Shown here one piece after another: positions 45,452 through 56,785 of a stretch of DNA of 64,000 bases. The stretch comes from Cerrena zonata (Eukaryota; Basidiomycota; Agaricomycetes; Polyporales; Cerrenaceae), in contig JASBNA010000071.1 in the NCBI GenBank assembly GCA_038087015.1, positions 150,617-214,616 on the forward strand, read 5' to 3'. Below the pieces are notes generated by a model, which ran no database searches, was not told the DNA's origin, and worked only from the letters and a program-made list of their open reading frames with translations. A program made the position numbers and the translations under genes. Position 1 is the first letter of the stretch. The number at the start of each line of letters is the position of its first letter.

Positions 45452-47315
45452 ATGCCTACTTCTGTTACTATCCGACCGCTCCCTCGTCTTACTATGCCAC
45501 TGGTGGGCAAGCTAACGAGTACGGATGACTCTCTCGTGAAATTTGAAGTCCCATTGGCCTTGCAGACACTCTATACCCTTGGACGCGATCCTAATCGTTG
45601 CAATGTCATCTTCGAGTGTGATTTTGTCAGTGAGTCAATCACTTTATGTATCTTAGCATGCAGCAACGGACAACTTATGCGTTCAAAGGCGGTATTCACT
45701 TAGGTATCCAGTCGACGTTGTCAGCGTCTGGCTTTGATGTCTCAGTCTTTGACCACGGAAGTTCCAACGGCACATTTGTGAGTAGTGCATTCAATCGGTT
45801 CAGTGTGCTTCCGGCAACCTAAGACATAAGTAGGTTGATAGTCATGCCATCGCTGCCCATACCTCGCGCCAGCTAGTACATGGCGCCATGATCACCATTG
45901 GAAATGGTGGTTCACAAGGGATCATAGGTGAGTCTGCTATTGCTGGATGGGATTGTGTTCCTTATCTTTCCTATCTGTAGAGGGCAAGTTCACTCAATTT
46001 GCAGTGGGTTCGGTACGTCAATGACATCATTACTGTCCTCCTCCTTCGTCTGACTTTGGACTAGTTCGATTCGCTATATGATTGTGGGAAGGAGTGAGTA
46101 TTTCATCAAACATGTTCTTTTTATTGATGCTTATGAATGTCGTCGGTAGGCTCGGTAGGGGGGGCTTCGGAGAGGTATATGCTTGTAGGAAGCGCGCGGT
46201 GGGCAAGCAGTATGCAGCGAAGAAGATCACTATCAACAACGCTTCTCTTATCGGAGAAGATGTGTACGTGGAGCGTGAATGCGAGATTTCCACCTCCTAC
46301 AGACACGTGAGTCTTGTTGGTAAACGTGCTCTGTTTGTGACTCTAATAGTTACTTCCGCTTGAAGGATTACCTCGTCGCCGTCTACGAAATTCTGAAAGA
46401 ACCAACCGCTATATGTACGTATTTTGTTTTTAGCTTCGCTCGTTCTATTGACATTGACACGCTGTTGCCAGATATGATCATGGAGAAGGCAGAGTACGGA
46501 AATTTGCAAACCTTTATTCAGGACAACAAGACCGTCTGTAAGTTTGTCTTCTGTCTGCAGAAGTCGGTTCAGAATAATTGATGAACTTATGCTAGCGGAA
46601 CCCCTCACAAAGGCTATGGCTAAGGATGCGACTGATGCACTCAAGTTCTTACACAGTAAGGGCATAGCCCACCGTGATATCAAGCCATGTGTATGTATCG
46701 GTGGAGCTCGATGCAAGAGTCTGAACACTGACGTCGAGTTGCATTAGAATATCCTTATTTTCTCCTTGAACCCGTTTATTACCAAAATCGGTGACTTTGG
46801 ATTGGCAAAGCCGGTATCGACAGATATGGTGCGTCTACTTCTGACTGACCTGGCAAAGGTTGCGACTGATGTCGAGCGCAGACGATGGTTGGAACACCCC
46901 CTTTCATGGCTCCGGAGATCCGGTATGGAAAGGCACCGTACGGTTTCCCTGTCGATAGCTGGGGTCTCGGATGCGTTATTTTCAACATGTGTGTACGCGT
47001 ATTGCATTTCACTTGTCAGACACTGACGATCACTATTGCAGGCTTGCTGGAACGAGACCGTTTGAAGATCGTCATGACGAGGTACCACAAAAGGATCGGT
47101 GGCGCCCCCGGTACAACTTGCTACCCAAGGAAGTAAGCCCACAAGGTATGTATCTAATTTCTAAGTTTGAATGCGCGCCTGACATTGCGTTGTAATGCGA
47201 AGCCAAACAAGTAATCGCTGGGCTGCTGATTGTTGATCCTGGCCAAAGGATGACGCTTCGAGACTTGGGAAGGTCGCCGTGGTTGAAATATACCCGCCGC
47301 TTGGCCAAGAAATAA
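45452..47315 (+). CDS. FHA-domain Ser/Thr protein kinase (right-arm copy)
   Basis: Thirteen exons, all joining in phase (45452-45629, 45689-45777, 45834-45927, 45981-46012, 46065-46093, 46150-46306, 46366-46414, 46472-46537, 46596-46690, 46748-46828, 46882-46988, 47042-47145, 47203-47315), encode 397 residues. Residues about 30-120 form an FHA domain (TLGRD, SGIH, SSNGTF signatures), which recognises phospho-threonine. From about 140 a kinase domain follows: glycine loop GRGGFGEV, catalytic Lys in AAKK, HRDIKPCN catalytic loop, GDFGLAK metal-binding motif, MAPEI activation-segment end, WGLGCVIFNMLAGTRPFED. All key residues are present, so activity is likely. The combination resembles Chk2/Rad53-type kinases; orthology is not claimed. 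It reads away from the MYND gene, with twin-hairpin elements on both sides of the pair. Confidence 0.92.
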
Positions 47316-47590
47316 GTAGTATTACTCTTTTATTACTTGTTGTACTAGAATATTTGCCGAGAGTCTGTGTATATAACATTATTATTTATATCCCGTCGTG
47401 AGCTGGTGCTTCTATAAAAGGTAACTACTTTAGAAAACAACAAGGACAAGCGGCGCTTAGTGGCGTGCTCAGGCGTGGCTCAGGCGTGTCCGAATCGACG
47501 ACTCGTGTCTAGCTTTCCTTGAACTTGAACTCTTGGTCTCTCTCTCCCGGTCTCTCGTTCTCTTTTCTCTCTGCTGCTGGCTGTATTGAC

Positions 47591-47694
47591 GGTGTCGGCA
47601 GTAACCTTTGCGGACTGTCGATACCGCAATGAACGAGACCGACTTTGCGTCGTCTCGTCCTCTGGCGTGGGCGACTTTGCGTCGTCCAATTGCC
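47591..47694 (+). repeat. Twin-hairpin element, standard copy
   Basis: Same structure as 43479-43582. It differs from it at a few positions (for example caatgaacg against cagtgaacg), and these sites allow the crossover in the third copy to be located. A TATA-like tataaaagg lies about 180 bp upstream, as at 56.2 kb. Confidence 0.9.
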
Positions 47695-47939
47695 ATCATC
47701 CTGCCCATCGGTCGTCGTTCTCACTGCAACAAGGAGTACAACCCTCAAGCATGGCTAACTGTCGACTCACCCTTCAATCCTCCGTGACATCATGTTCGTT
47801 TCGGATGTTGTAGATGTCCATTTTGCTCTTGCTTGGTTGCTGACACCGTATGCACTCTAGTTTGTTCATGAAGGCCGTCTATTCCCACATCTCCAATCTC
47901 TCTCGTGCCATCTACTGGACGTCCTCGCCGGTATCAGTC

Positions 47940-47965
47940 GACAGTAACCTTAGCGGTCTGCCGAC
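47940..47965 (+). repeat. Twin-hairpin element, truncated to its box
   Basis: Box AACCTTAGCGG and the following bases match the element at 22703-22802, then the sequence changes to unrelated DNA. The outer end of the inverted arm is exactly here. Confidence 0.75.
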
Positions 47966-48811
47966 CCTGCAATCGATCTCGCGTCACGTTCACTTTTTTC
48001 TTGAAACATGTATAGTTCTGGCTGTCTTTTTGTATGCTTTGCTGCCTTTGGCTGAGTGTCACCACTTCCCTCTCTAACAGACTTTCCGACAACCCATTCC
48101 GCAAATCGATGTAGCCCGTCGCTTTGCTAAAACGCTCAGTGCCTGACATCTCCCACTTATTTTACGACGCATAATGTTTCTCAACCATCAGGCTTGCAAC
48201 AGCCTAACCATATCGCTCCGGTAATTTCGCACAGATATCCCAGGACATCACAGGACATCAGCTCGGGACTGTACGTCATGGCCTCAATCATAATGGCGCT
48301 TATCGTGGAGGTAGGTATCATCGTTTACTGAACGGTTGTGTCTTAGTCTATGCAAGCATCGCGTCGTGAATCTGGGGTCGTAGAGTTGATTTCACCGAAA
48401 TATTGCTGGAGAGATTTCCACATCATTTGCATGTTTGTAGATAGAACCGCTTCCCTGGCACAAAATCATTACTAATGACAACAATGAACATTGCGAATAC
48501 CTCATGTTTTGTGAGTTTGAAGCGAAGTACATGATACATATTGTAGGTTGGTTGACTGCCAAGGACGATACATCTGTTTGTCGTGACTTGGCTGTGACTC
48601 TAGTTGCAAGCCCAATGTATCACCTGAGAATGACCGGACGCAATCTGGGCGCGTATGTTATGAACTGGCGCTAAAGCCGCATCCCACGAGACTCGCAGAT
48701 GAGACGACTCAGAGAACATCACTCGACATCCACCTCTTCGTCTGCACCAGTCGTCTTGTCAGCTTTTCCTAAGATACCTTTCTCGCTCCCTGTTATCTTG
48801 AAGCTAGAAAT
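47966..48811. other. No gene convincingly supported
   Basis: Open pieces with possible splice sites occur between about 48,280 and 48,670 (for example before ttgtaggttgg) but I could not assemble a model. The region is unique within the window. Confidence 0.3.
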
Positions 48812-49515
48812 ATGCCTCATACCCCATATCCTACCGCCTCACACACCCTCCTTCCTCCGTCTCCCACTCTCCCAATTGCGGAACAGGATTACCAGCCTTC
48901 TCAACCTGACACTCTCATTGTTCCATGTCCCAGTCCCAAGTCCAACATAATCCCACCTCACCTACAACGTATGATTGTGAAGGACGTTATCGCCATCATG
49001 GGCAAGCACAAAATAACAATGGCATCGCTTTTGAAATTCTTGGGGGAGCATCAGTATGTATTGGCGTATAGTCTCATTCTGCTTGTTTCAAAACTGAAAT
49101 TTCTGACACCAGGTTGCGAATCAAACCTAAAATGAGTCTCAAGATGAAGAGGAAGTTACGGGGGCTGAAATTGAATGTTGTAGAATATGGTCTGTCTCCA
49201 TTGCCATCTGTCCGTGACAATATTAATCAGCCTGCACCTGTACTTGTAGATTCTGCATCAAATTTCTTCCCGCATTCTGCATACGGTGCTTTCTTAGAAG
49301 TCACCAAGGTATATCATATGTACCGAGAACTTGCCATGGCGTTTATGAGCAGGTGCCAGGTATTAGAGAAAAAGCTGATTAACCATGGAATTGAACTTCC
49401 TGATATGGATCCGTCATCCCCTTGGTACCATGCATTTCCCCAAGCTGTCTGTTCACGATGCGCAACTCCACTGAGCTCCGTCACTGAACTATCGGAGTTG
49501 TTGGAGAAGATTTGA
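48812..49515 (+). CDS. Unrecognised protein of about 210 residues
   Basis: Two exons, 48812-49052 and 49112-49515, join through GTATGT and ACACCAG as EHQ to LRIKPKMSLKMKRKLRGLKL. The N-terminal part is Pro/Thr-rich (MPHTPYPTASHTLLPPSPTL). The middle contains MIVKDVIAIMGKHKITMASL and the C-terminal part VYHMYRELAMAFMSRCQVLE, both probably helical. A CxxC (CSRCATPLSS) lies near the end. No family recognised. A 30-bp minisatellite follows the stop codon directly. Confidence 0.5.
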
Positions 49516-49540
49516 GCTTTTGCTGTTCTGGTTCAAGTTC

Positions 49541-49672
49541 CTTGCTATCTTCCAAAGTCCCTTGTTCCTCATTGCTATCTTCCAAAGTCCCTTGTCTCTC
49601 ATTGCTATCTTCCAAAGTCCCTTGTCTCTCATTGCTATCTTCCAAAGTCCCTTGTCTCTCATTGCTATCTTC
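49541..49672 (+). repeat. 30-bp minisatellite, about 4.4 units
   Basis: Head-to-tail units beginning cattgctatcttccaaagtc are almost identical. They lie in the 3' flank of the gene at 48812-49515. Confidence 0.92.
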
Positions 49673-50469
49673 TTGTTTGCTTTGTGTTCTTTCTTTCTAT
49701 ACTTACTTTAATACTATGGTTGCTTTCTATAAATATAGCTTGTATTCCAACACAGTTCTCTGGATGATACAAATGTCATTTCAGTCTACATAATAAGCTC
49801 ACTTTGAAACTGAGAGTCAGTAAGACTTCCACCTACATCCCACCTCCCTTTCCATTATGTCAGGTCTTCTCAGTAGCAAGGAGGACTGCTCTACTCAGCT
49901 GGGATACACCATAGTTTAGGTCTTGTCTAGATAGTGTTTCATGTTGTATCTTATTGCTCGGGCTAGATTACGTGTCCTATTGTAGATTGACTAGATAAAC
50001 AGAATATATACACACTTTCTTCCGAGTCGCAGCCGTGTCGTATCGTCAGACGCCCGTATTGACATGACTCTCAAGACGACTGCAACCAGCTTATTATGCG
50101 CACGATTGGTGAGCGTTCTGGCATTCAACATAGCCCTTCTCAATCTACAAATATGCTCGCAGCCCATCGTACGCTTCGTATGCTCTCCCTGTGGTGGAGT
50201 GCCTCAATTTGTGTCTTCCTAGTGGGTATACTTCTAATTCGTCACAAACTCTAGATCTTCTGACCCTTGTCTCGATCACATGCGCATACAAGTTAACAAC
50301 CCTGCCTCGTTCTCCAGAACATCGTCCCAACTTTCTTTTCCTCAACGATGCAAACCTCTCTTTGATGTTCCTTTCCCCGACCATCACTAGCATCGCTCTT
50401 GGTTCATAGTATCCTCAACGTCTCTCGCCGCAGGGATACCCCGCCGGCATCTCATGGCACGTGGACGGC
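49673..50469. other. Intergenic, no supported gene
   Basis: Short open frames at about 50,145-50,410 on both strands lack support. No terminal inverted repeat of the transposase gene downstream could be recognised. Confidence 0.35.
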
Positions 50470-50567
50470 GTCGACAGTGACCTTAGCGGACTGTCTATGC
50501 TACATCAGACGAGATTGACTTTGCGTCGTCTCGTCCTCTGGCGCAAAGCGACTTTGTGTCGTTTCGC
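50470..50567 (+). repeat. Twin-hairpin element, divergent copy
   Basis: Plus strand: box GACCTTAGCGG, hairpin 1 ACGAGA/TCTCGT with a T-G wobble and loop TTTGC, hairpin 2 GCAAAGCGAC/GTCGTTTCGC (nine of ten pairs) with loop TTTGT. It lies 350 bp upstream of the transposase ATG. Confidence 0.85.
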
Positions 50568-50916
50568 TGTCTCTCATGTCACGCCTTCCGTGAACCCGGC
50601 CATCCAGTCGTACCGTCACATTCAAAACACCGCTTGTTGATGCAGCATCCATCCCGACCTTGTTGTTATCACGTCATCCAATTCCATCAGGTCGATCTTT
50701 CTTAATTGGTACAATGCAGCTCGATACATGGTACTTGTGTATACTGATACCGACTGGTATAGACAGCTGTTCTCTTCGATACATCGACCTATCCAAAGTT
50801 TTTGTTGCCTCATACCATTTGTGCCGATATCATCACGTTTGGTCATCGCTTGACTCCCACGTTATTATTCTGTCTCATATATAATCTCTCTTTGCCACAC
50901 TGCTTCCAGTATCGCC

Positions 50917-53900
50917 ATGCCACCTTTTTTGAGGGGGGGACACATTGTAGGAAAACGACTTCCTCGCCAGCACCACATCGTTTACTGGTGCCGTTGTCCA
51001 GAATGCTCTGTGCACTCAGCTTTTGACCCTCTCACTCAAAAGTTTGTGGCGGGACGTCAGTTCGGCAGGGACGACTACCGTCGTCATCGCCGCAATTATC
51101 GTATTGCTCATGCCGATCACTTCCTTCATTCTCCCCCTCCCCCCCCTTCCTCGTCCTCTAGTAGTGATCAGTCCGATCATGAAGAGTGTGCTAATTCTGA
51201 AGGGACGAACCCAGGCCTTTCAACAAGTGATCCTACAATTGATCGGCTTGAAGCCGAGTTTCACCTTCGGCGCAACAAGTTAGATAAAACACCAAACCTT
51301 ATCTTTCAATCCCCCCCCCAACCGACTGGCGATGCCCAAATTCCCCCCTCTTCGCTAAACAACGAAACATCGCACTCCGACTTCAACACCGGTCTATATG
51401 CACTCGATTATAGCAGACAAGCCAATCGACCGTTACTGGAACACTTCCAATGGCTCCAGGATGTAACGTCGCAATTGGACGCTCTTTCGCTATCCGAGGA
51501 AATGCGCGAGGATCGAAGAGCGTTATTGAATATGATAGATGAGGAGCTCTCAAGAGTTAATGCTCTTAGGGTCACAGAGTGGAACCGGCAGTTCGATGAA
51601 CAAGCGCGTGCTCGTGCACTTTGGGTGCAAGGAAAGGTATTAGTTGTTGACACAGGTCTGTAATCCCGCATCCTTGATTTCCTCACTGACTAATGATCCA
51701 TTGCAGTCAAGTATTGCCTCCCTTCCATTTACACCGAACATACTATGGTGTATGCTATTTACCTTATGTTGGCAGTCCTGCATACCATCGGTGGCTTAAG
51801 CATGGACCATTGTATTTTTGCCGTTGCAGGCATTCGAATTGTGGTCGAACTCGCTGCTGTCCTCGGTGGTGCCTCTGATGGAGAAGCTGAAGGTATCGTT
51901 GCTGACATTCCTGGCAATGTCACTTCCATTCTTGATCGCCTTGATATCGCTCCCGATACTCGCGGTTATGTATGTTGCGCCAAGTGTTTCGCGTGTTACG
52001 ATGTCGAGGACTATCCGGACTATTGTACGAACATTGATCTACATACCGGACGTCCATGTAAAGCTTTACTACGCCGAACCGTTCGCAGGAAAGGAGGCCA
52101 AACAATCGCTCCCATCAGGAAGTACCTACATCATGACATGATGAAGTGGACGGCCCGACTTCTTTGTCGACCGGATCTCGAAACATGGCTTGATCGGCGT
52201 GTTATCGACCCAGAAAGCAAGTGCGAGGAGTTGAGGGACATCTGGGATGGATCCGTTTTGAAGCAGTTCAACGGACCCGATGGCAACCATTTCATTCTTG
52301 GCAAACCTAAATCATCTGAGGGACGATACATTTTCAGTCTCTGTATGGATGGTTTGAATCCGTTCCACAACAAACAGGCAGGGAAGAAAGTTACTGTTGG
52401 CGCTATGTACATGGTCTGTTTGAACTTACCCCCACATCTTCGATATCGAATCGAGAATGTCTTTCTGGTAGGTATTATTCCGGGCCCAACATCACCATCT
52501 CTACATCAAATCAACGAAGTCCTTAAGCCTCTGATAAAGGATTTACTGTTGTTCTGGAGTCCTGGCGTGTATTTTTCGCGAACGTTTCGTTATCCTAAAG
52601 GACGCTTAGTTCGCTGCGCGGTAGTGCCCGTTGTTTGTGACCTTCCTGCTGCTCGCCAGCTCGCAGGTTTAGGAGGCCATAGCGCCGGGCTCTTTTGCTC
52701 GTTCTGCAAACTCCACGCTCACGATATGGACGACCTCGACATGAACCACTGGGGATCTCGGACGTTGGCGGAGCACCTTACATTGGCGGAACGGTGGAGG
52801 GACGGCACTCCCGCGGAACGCAAAAACATATTCCAGACACATTATGTACGATGGTCCGAACTGCTCTCACTGCCGTATTGGGATCCCACGCGTTTCCTCG
52901 TACTGGATAGCATGCATGCGCTCCTCCTCGGATGTATAAGACACCATCTTCGCGAAATATGGAAAATGGACGTGAAACTTGACGAAACAACCGTACTCCC
53001 TGCGTTGAAAGGAAGTAGAACTCTTCATCCTACGGAAGAGCAGATAAAGATCGCCTGGCGGACGATGCGGTATGGCTCCGACTCGGCACTCTCGGGGTTA
53101 TCTCTATACATCCTCAAGGATCTCGGTAGACAGACCGACAGTCCTGCTGGAAAGCGTAACCTCATACTCGCCCATCTGATGGAATACGTGAGTAAGCTCA
53201 TTTTGTAATATTTTCTTTGCACTAACCAGGGAACAGCGTACAACGCAAGGGTGGCCACAGACTGACCCAAACCCGGAGGGAAAGCAACGAGTAAAGCGTC
53301 TCCCTCACATAGCTGAACCAGAGGAGATAGCTGGTGCTATAAGGGCGTTTTGGCAAAGACTGAGGCTAGGATCATATCGGAAAGTCGTTTTAGCCCATAT
53401 TCTAGTACACCTCTCGTCATCCTCGCCACAAGCTATCACCAAGGAATTTGCCATGGCCAACACGAAAGCAAGCTTGGTCGATATGCTCTCTCGATTGGTA
53501 TGATGTCATTATAGCTCTGGAAACACAATACTGATATGCTTCTTAGCGGACATCGATGACGAGTGATATGGAAGTCGCCTGGAATCGTGCAACGAAGAGA
53601 ACTAACCTACAAGAAGAGTTAGCCGAGGATTCGGAGCTGCTAAGTACCATCAGTACACAGATGTCGTCTGAACTTCAGTCTATCGCTGAGGGACCACAAC
53701 TTTCTGTCGAGGGGCTAGGAACGCTGGATAGCACGGACAGGAGGTTCCTGGGTAAGGACGTTCTCACCCGGGTTTGGGAGGATAACCATCACATGGTTCT
53801 TCCATCCTGGATCGGTCGTGTGCCTCCTCGTGTCGGAAGTTCTCAGCACGGCAAGTTAAGTGCAGACCAGTTGCGGTCAACCTGCACAATCAACCTGGTC

Positions 53901-54948
53901 ACTACTCTGATCAGTGTTTGGGGTATCGCCCCGGAGGGGTCCAAGTGGAAGATCGTCCTTGACAATTTCATGGACCTTGTGGTTGCGGTGAAACTTGCTC
54001 ACATGCGTACCTTGACGCCGAAACGAATTCAGAAATATCATTTCTACATGTACAGGTATCTGTGCACGATGCAAGAACTCTATCCTCACATTTCGATCCA
54101 GCCAGTACAGCACATGTCACTACATCTCACTCGACTTATGGAACAATTCGGACCTGTACATGCTTGGCGGTGTTTCGCATTTGAGCGATACAATGGCATT
54201 CTTCAGAACATTCCGACAAATTATCAATTTGGTAGGTTGTCCGAGGTTGCCATCGTGTGACACATCTAACTCATGAATATTAGGCGAACTTGAGGGCACC
54301 ATCTTCAACAAATTCTGCATGGGCCAGAATCTCCGAGTCGCTATGGCATCAGATAATGTTCATAACACTCTTGGACGAATGTACAAAGCATTCGCTTCAG
54401 TATTTGACAGTGAAACTAGAGGCACTTTTTTCAACGATACTCGAGCATTTGAAACTAGGGACCACTTCGAATACAAAAACAAGACAACACATACGGCTCT
54501 TCCCGCCCACTTACATACCCTTTTCCGACGTTATTGGGGGCAGTCGACCCCTGCATTAGTACTTCTCCAATCCTCTATCCAGCGCTTCGGCATGTCATTC
54601 TCCAAGCACAGTACCTCCCCGGGAGACAGCATGGTCATTGTTGGGACACTAGAGCAGTGGCAGGCATGCAGAATTACGGACATAATTGTCATCCCATCAG
54701 GTAAAGGCATTGTGGGTGAGCCGTATCTTATAGTGGAGCCATATACTGCTTTATCATCCAAGGATGTCAAACATGATCGTTATCGGCAGTATCCACTTGC
54801 AGGCCGCTTGTTCTATGATCAAATCGGTGACCCAGTAATCGTGAAGGCGAACAAGATTTTGTGTCATTTTGCAGTGACACCTATTAGGGTGAACGAGATA
54901 GATTCTCAATGTCTTCATGTTCACCCTCTATATCGGGTGAGTATCTAA
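50917..54948 (+). CDS. Tnp2-type (EnSpm/CACTA-like) DNA transposase, intact
   Basis: Five exons in phase: 50917-51655, 51707-53187, 53237-53497, 53547-54231 and 54284-54948, giving 1,276 residues with no internal stop. The N-terminal region has the pattern HHIVYWCRCPECSVHSAFDP, a Ser/Pro linker and a helical stretch. A hydrophobic segment precedes the Cys motif RGYVCCAKCFACYDVEDYPD. The Tnp2 core follows: FSLCMDGLNPFHNKQAGKKV, GAMYMVCLNLPPHLRYRIEN, then GGHSAGLFCSFCKLHAHDMD and FLVLDSMHALLLGCIRHHLR. The C-terminal half contains LSLYILKDLGRQTD and KIVLDNFMDLVVAVKLAHMR. It would cut and paste its element in the nucleus. A donor-like gtgagt just before the stop allows an extra C-terminal exon. 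Terminal inverted repeats were not found by eye. Confidence 0.9.
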
Positions 54949-55598
54949 TTTCTATGCTCCGTTTTTTTCGAACGAACTCATCCGTGGAATTAGTGAGAGA
55001 AACGCTTCATTCCCAACGTTCTCAACTCATCAATCGAAACAACGGCATGACCCCCTCCCTTTGTAGGTAGACAAACCTTTGAGACTGAACATGTCAATAA
55101 GCTCATAATGTATCATGATCAACGAATATTTATACCGAAACGTATCCCTTCGGAATATTGGTTTTATGTCTGAGGGAGACTCCTGATTTTTTCTTAATTT
55201 CACAGGTCTTTGTACGGGGCACAGTCACACTGGCCCCGGTAACAAAGAAAGGTTTACTGGATTTTACTATGTCCTTCATGGCACGTGTACAACATTGGAC
55301 TTTCTTGGCAGCATAATCTTCGTCTTTCGTTGGCTCGTTTCCGTCGGTAACTCGGACAAAGAACTAGCTCTGATCCGGCTTACCAGAGTTCTCCAATATC
55401 GACCGTTCTCGGGAAGTTTTACGTGCTTGATCAAAGGAATGCTGCGTGGGTGCATCGATCTATTTACTGGTATGTGATTGGTGAAATGAGTGTTATTTCC
55501 ATCGACCGACTGTATGCGTGCTAGACTATAGTCAGCTGATACAGCGTGTTCTGCACGTTGCGGGCCCTGTGAAGAGATTTGGATATCTGATTGTTGCG
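54949..55598. other. 3' flank of the transposase, no supported gene
   Basis: A 60-codon frame at 55,295-55,477 follows an acceptor-like cacag and could be a further transposase exon, but no Tnp2 motif is visible in it. Confidence 0.35.
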
Positions 55599-55770
55599 TT
55601 GTGAGTGCGTGTGAGTGAAAAAGAACAGAACAACGGACGGGATGCTGATGAACCGACTATAGTATCCGGAATGAACTCCTCGAACATTCTGAGAGACGAT
55701 ATCGACACCTTGTGTACACCGCACGCTGATGTGATATCTCTAGAGCCCCCGGGCATCCGATGCTGGATGT
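55599..55770 (+). repeat. Dispersed 171-bp repeat, copy downstream of transposase
   Basis: Homologous to 44806-44976 (and mirror 25763-25933) with substitutions throughout. Its position after the transposase suggests it could be an element end, but no inverted partner was found. Confidence 0.75.
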
Positions 55771-56189
55771 TAGGGCCCATTTAAGTCTTTAGAGTTAGCA
55801 AATTCATCCCTCAGGCTCTGAGCTTTATCATCCTCAGGCTTCAACTCGACTAGTTACAGAACTTCATCTGCCTCGGTAGAAGGAATGGAGCTCCAGTTGG
55901 CATTGAACACGACCTACATTACTAGACAGGTCACTGATAGATGCATGTAATACTTCTCCGGAGTCCGGAGGCATGGTGCCATATCAATGATGTGTATGAA
56001 AAAAGGTATCTATTTAGGCATTTACTCAACGGTACATGAAAAGTTGCACCGAAAATTCAGGTCGTGCCGTAACGGCTGAAGTGACACAGTAGTAACTAGT
56101 ATGGCTAGTTTCTCAAAAGTATTTTCAGTATTAAATATCTGAGGAAGGTCTGTGCATGTAACTCGAACATCATGATTTATATTCCATAG

Positions 56190-56560
56190 GAGCTCATGCA
56201 TCTATAAAAGGTAACTACTTTAGAAATCAACAGGAACAAGCAGCGCTTAGATAGGAGGCGTGGCTCAGGCGTGTCTCGAACTTGTTGAACGACTCTCCGA
56301 TCCGACTGATCATTGATGTCTGTAGGCCTTCCCTCGAACTCTCGGACTCTTCCCCTCTTGTCTCTCGGACTCTATCTCTGGTTGCATTGGCGGTGTTGGC
56401 AGTAACCTTTGCGGACTGTCGATACAGTAGTGAACGGGAACTGACTTTGCGTCGTCTCGTCCTCTGGCGTGGGCGACTTTGCGTCGTACGATTGCCATCA
56501 TCCTGCTCATCGGTCATCGTTCTCATCGCAACAAGAAGTACAACCCATCAAGCACGGCTG
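56190..56560 (+). repeat. Copy of the 47.4-47.76 kb block including a twin-hairpin element
   Basis: Both blocks run from a TATA-like tataaaaggtaactactt through gcgcttag and ggcgtggctcaggcgtgtc to the twin-hairpin element and the phrase catcctg..catcggtc. They are diverged with several indels, in contrast to the indel-free arms. The duplication is therefore older. Confidence 0.75.
56393..56494 (+). repeat. Twin-hairpin element
   Basis: Plus strand: box AACCTTTGCGG, hairpin 1 ACGGGA/TCTCGT (one wobble) with loop TTTGC, hairpin 2 GGGCGAC/GTCGTAC with loop TTTGC. Same orientation as the copy at 50470, so the two bracket the transposase as direct repeats 5.9 kb apart. Confidence 0.85.
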
Positions 56561-56785
56561 TATGTCGACTCGGCTTCCCAGCTCTTGCCGTCTGATTGTT
56601 GATGTTAAGTCTTCATCTTCTTGTTCTTTCCGCTCTCCAGTTAATCTTGTCCGTTTCAAGGATATCCGCTATCACAAGTTGGTGAGCTTGACCCTTGTGA
56701 TTACATGTAGTTATATCACATAATCAATCCAGATCAAAGATCTTTGTTCTCCTTCCAAGTGAAATATGTATCGATTTATATAAAT

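Larger units (their letters stand above)
42338..47965 (+). repeat. 5,628-bp inverted duplication, right arm
   Basis: Partner of 22774-28401 (coordinates add to 70,739). Inner boundary: the match starts at gtatacttgcc, with tgtcgcag before it here and a CA-type stretch before it in the left arm. Outer boundary: the match ends in ctgccgac inside a twin-hairpin element. The two arms are separated by 13.9 kb. Confidence 0.95.

Noticed and set aside
49541..49672. CRISPR-like regular repeats
   Set aside because: Units are contiguous without spacers and the genome is fungal; it is a minisatellite.
51818..52141. Alternative hydrophobic frame in the transposase
   Set aside because: The overlapping frame with the Cys motif and Tnp2 core joins exons in phase; this one stops early.
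50100..56300. CACTA-type terminal inverted repeats for the Tnp2 element
   Set aside because: No convincing inverted pair with target duplication was found by eye; a systematic search is needed before claiming element ends.
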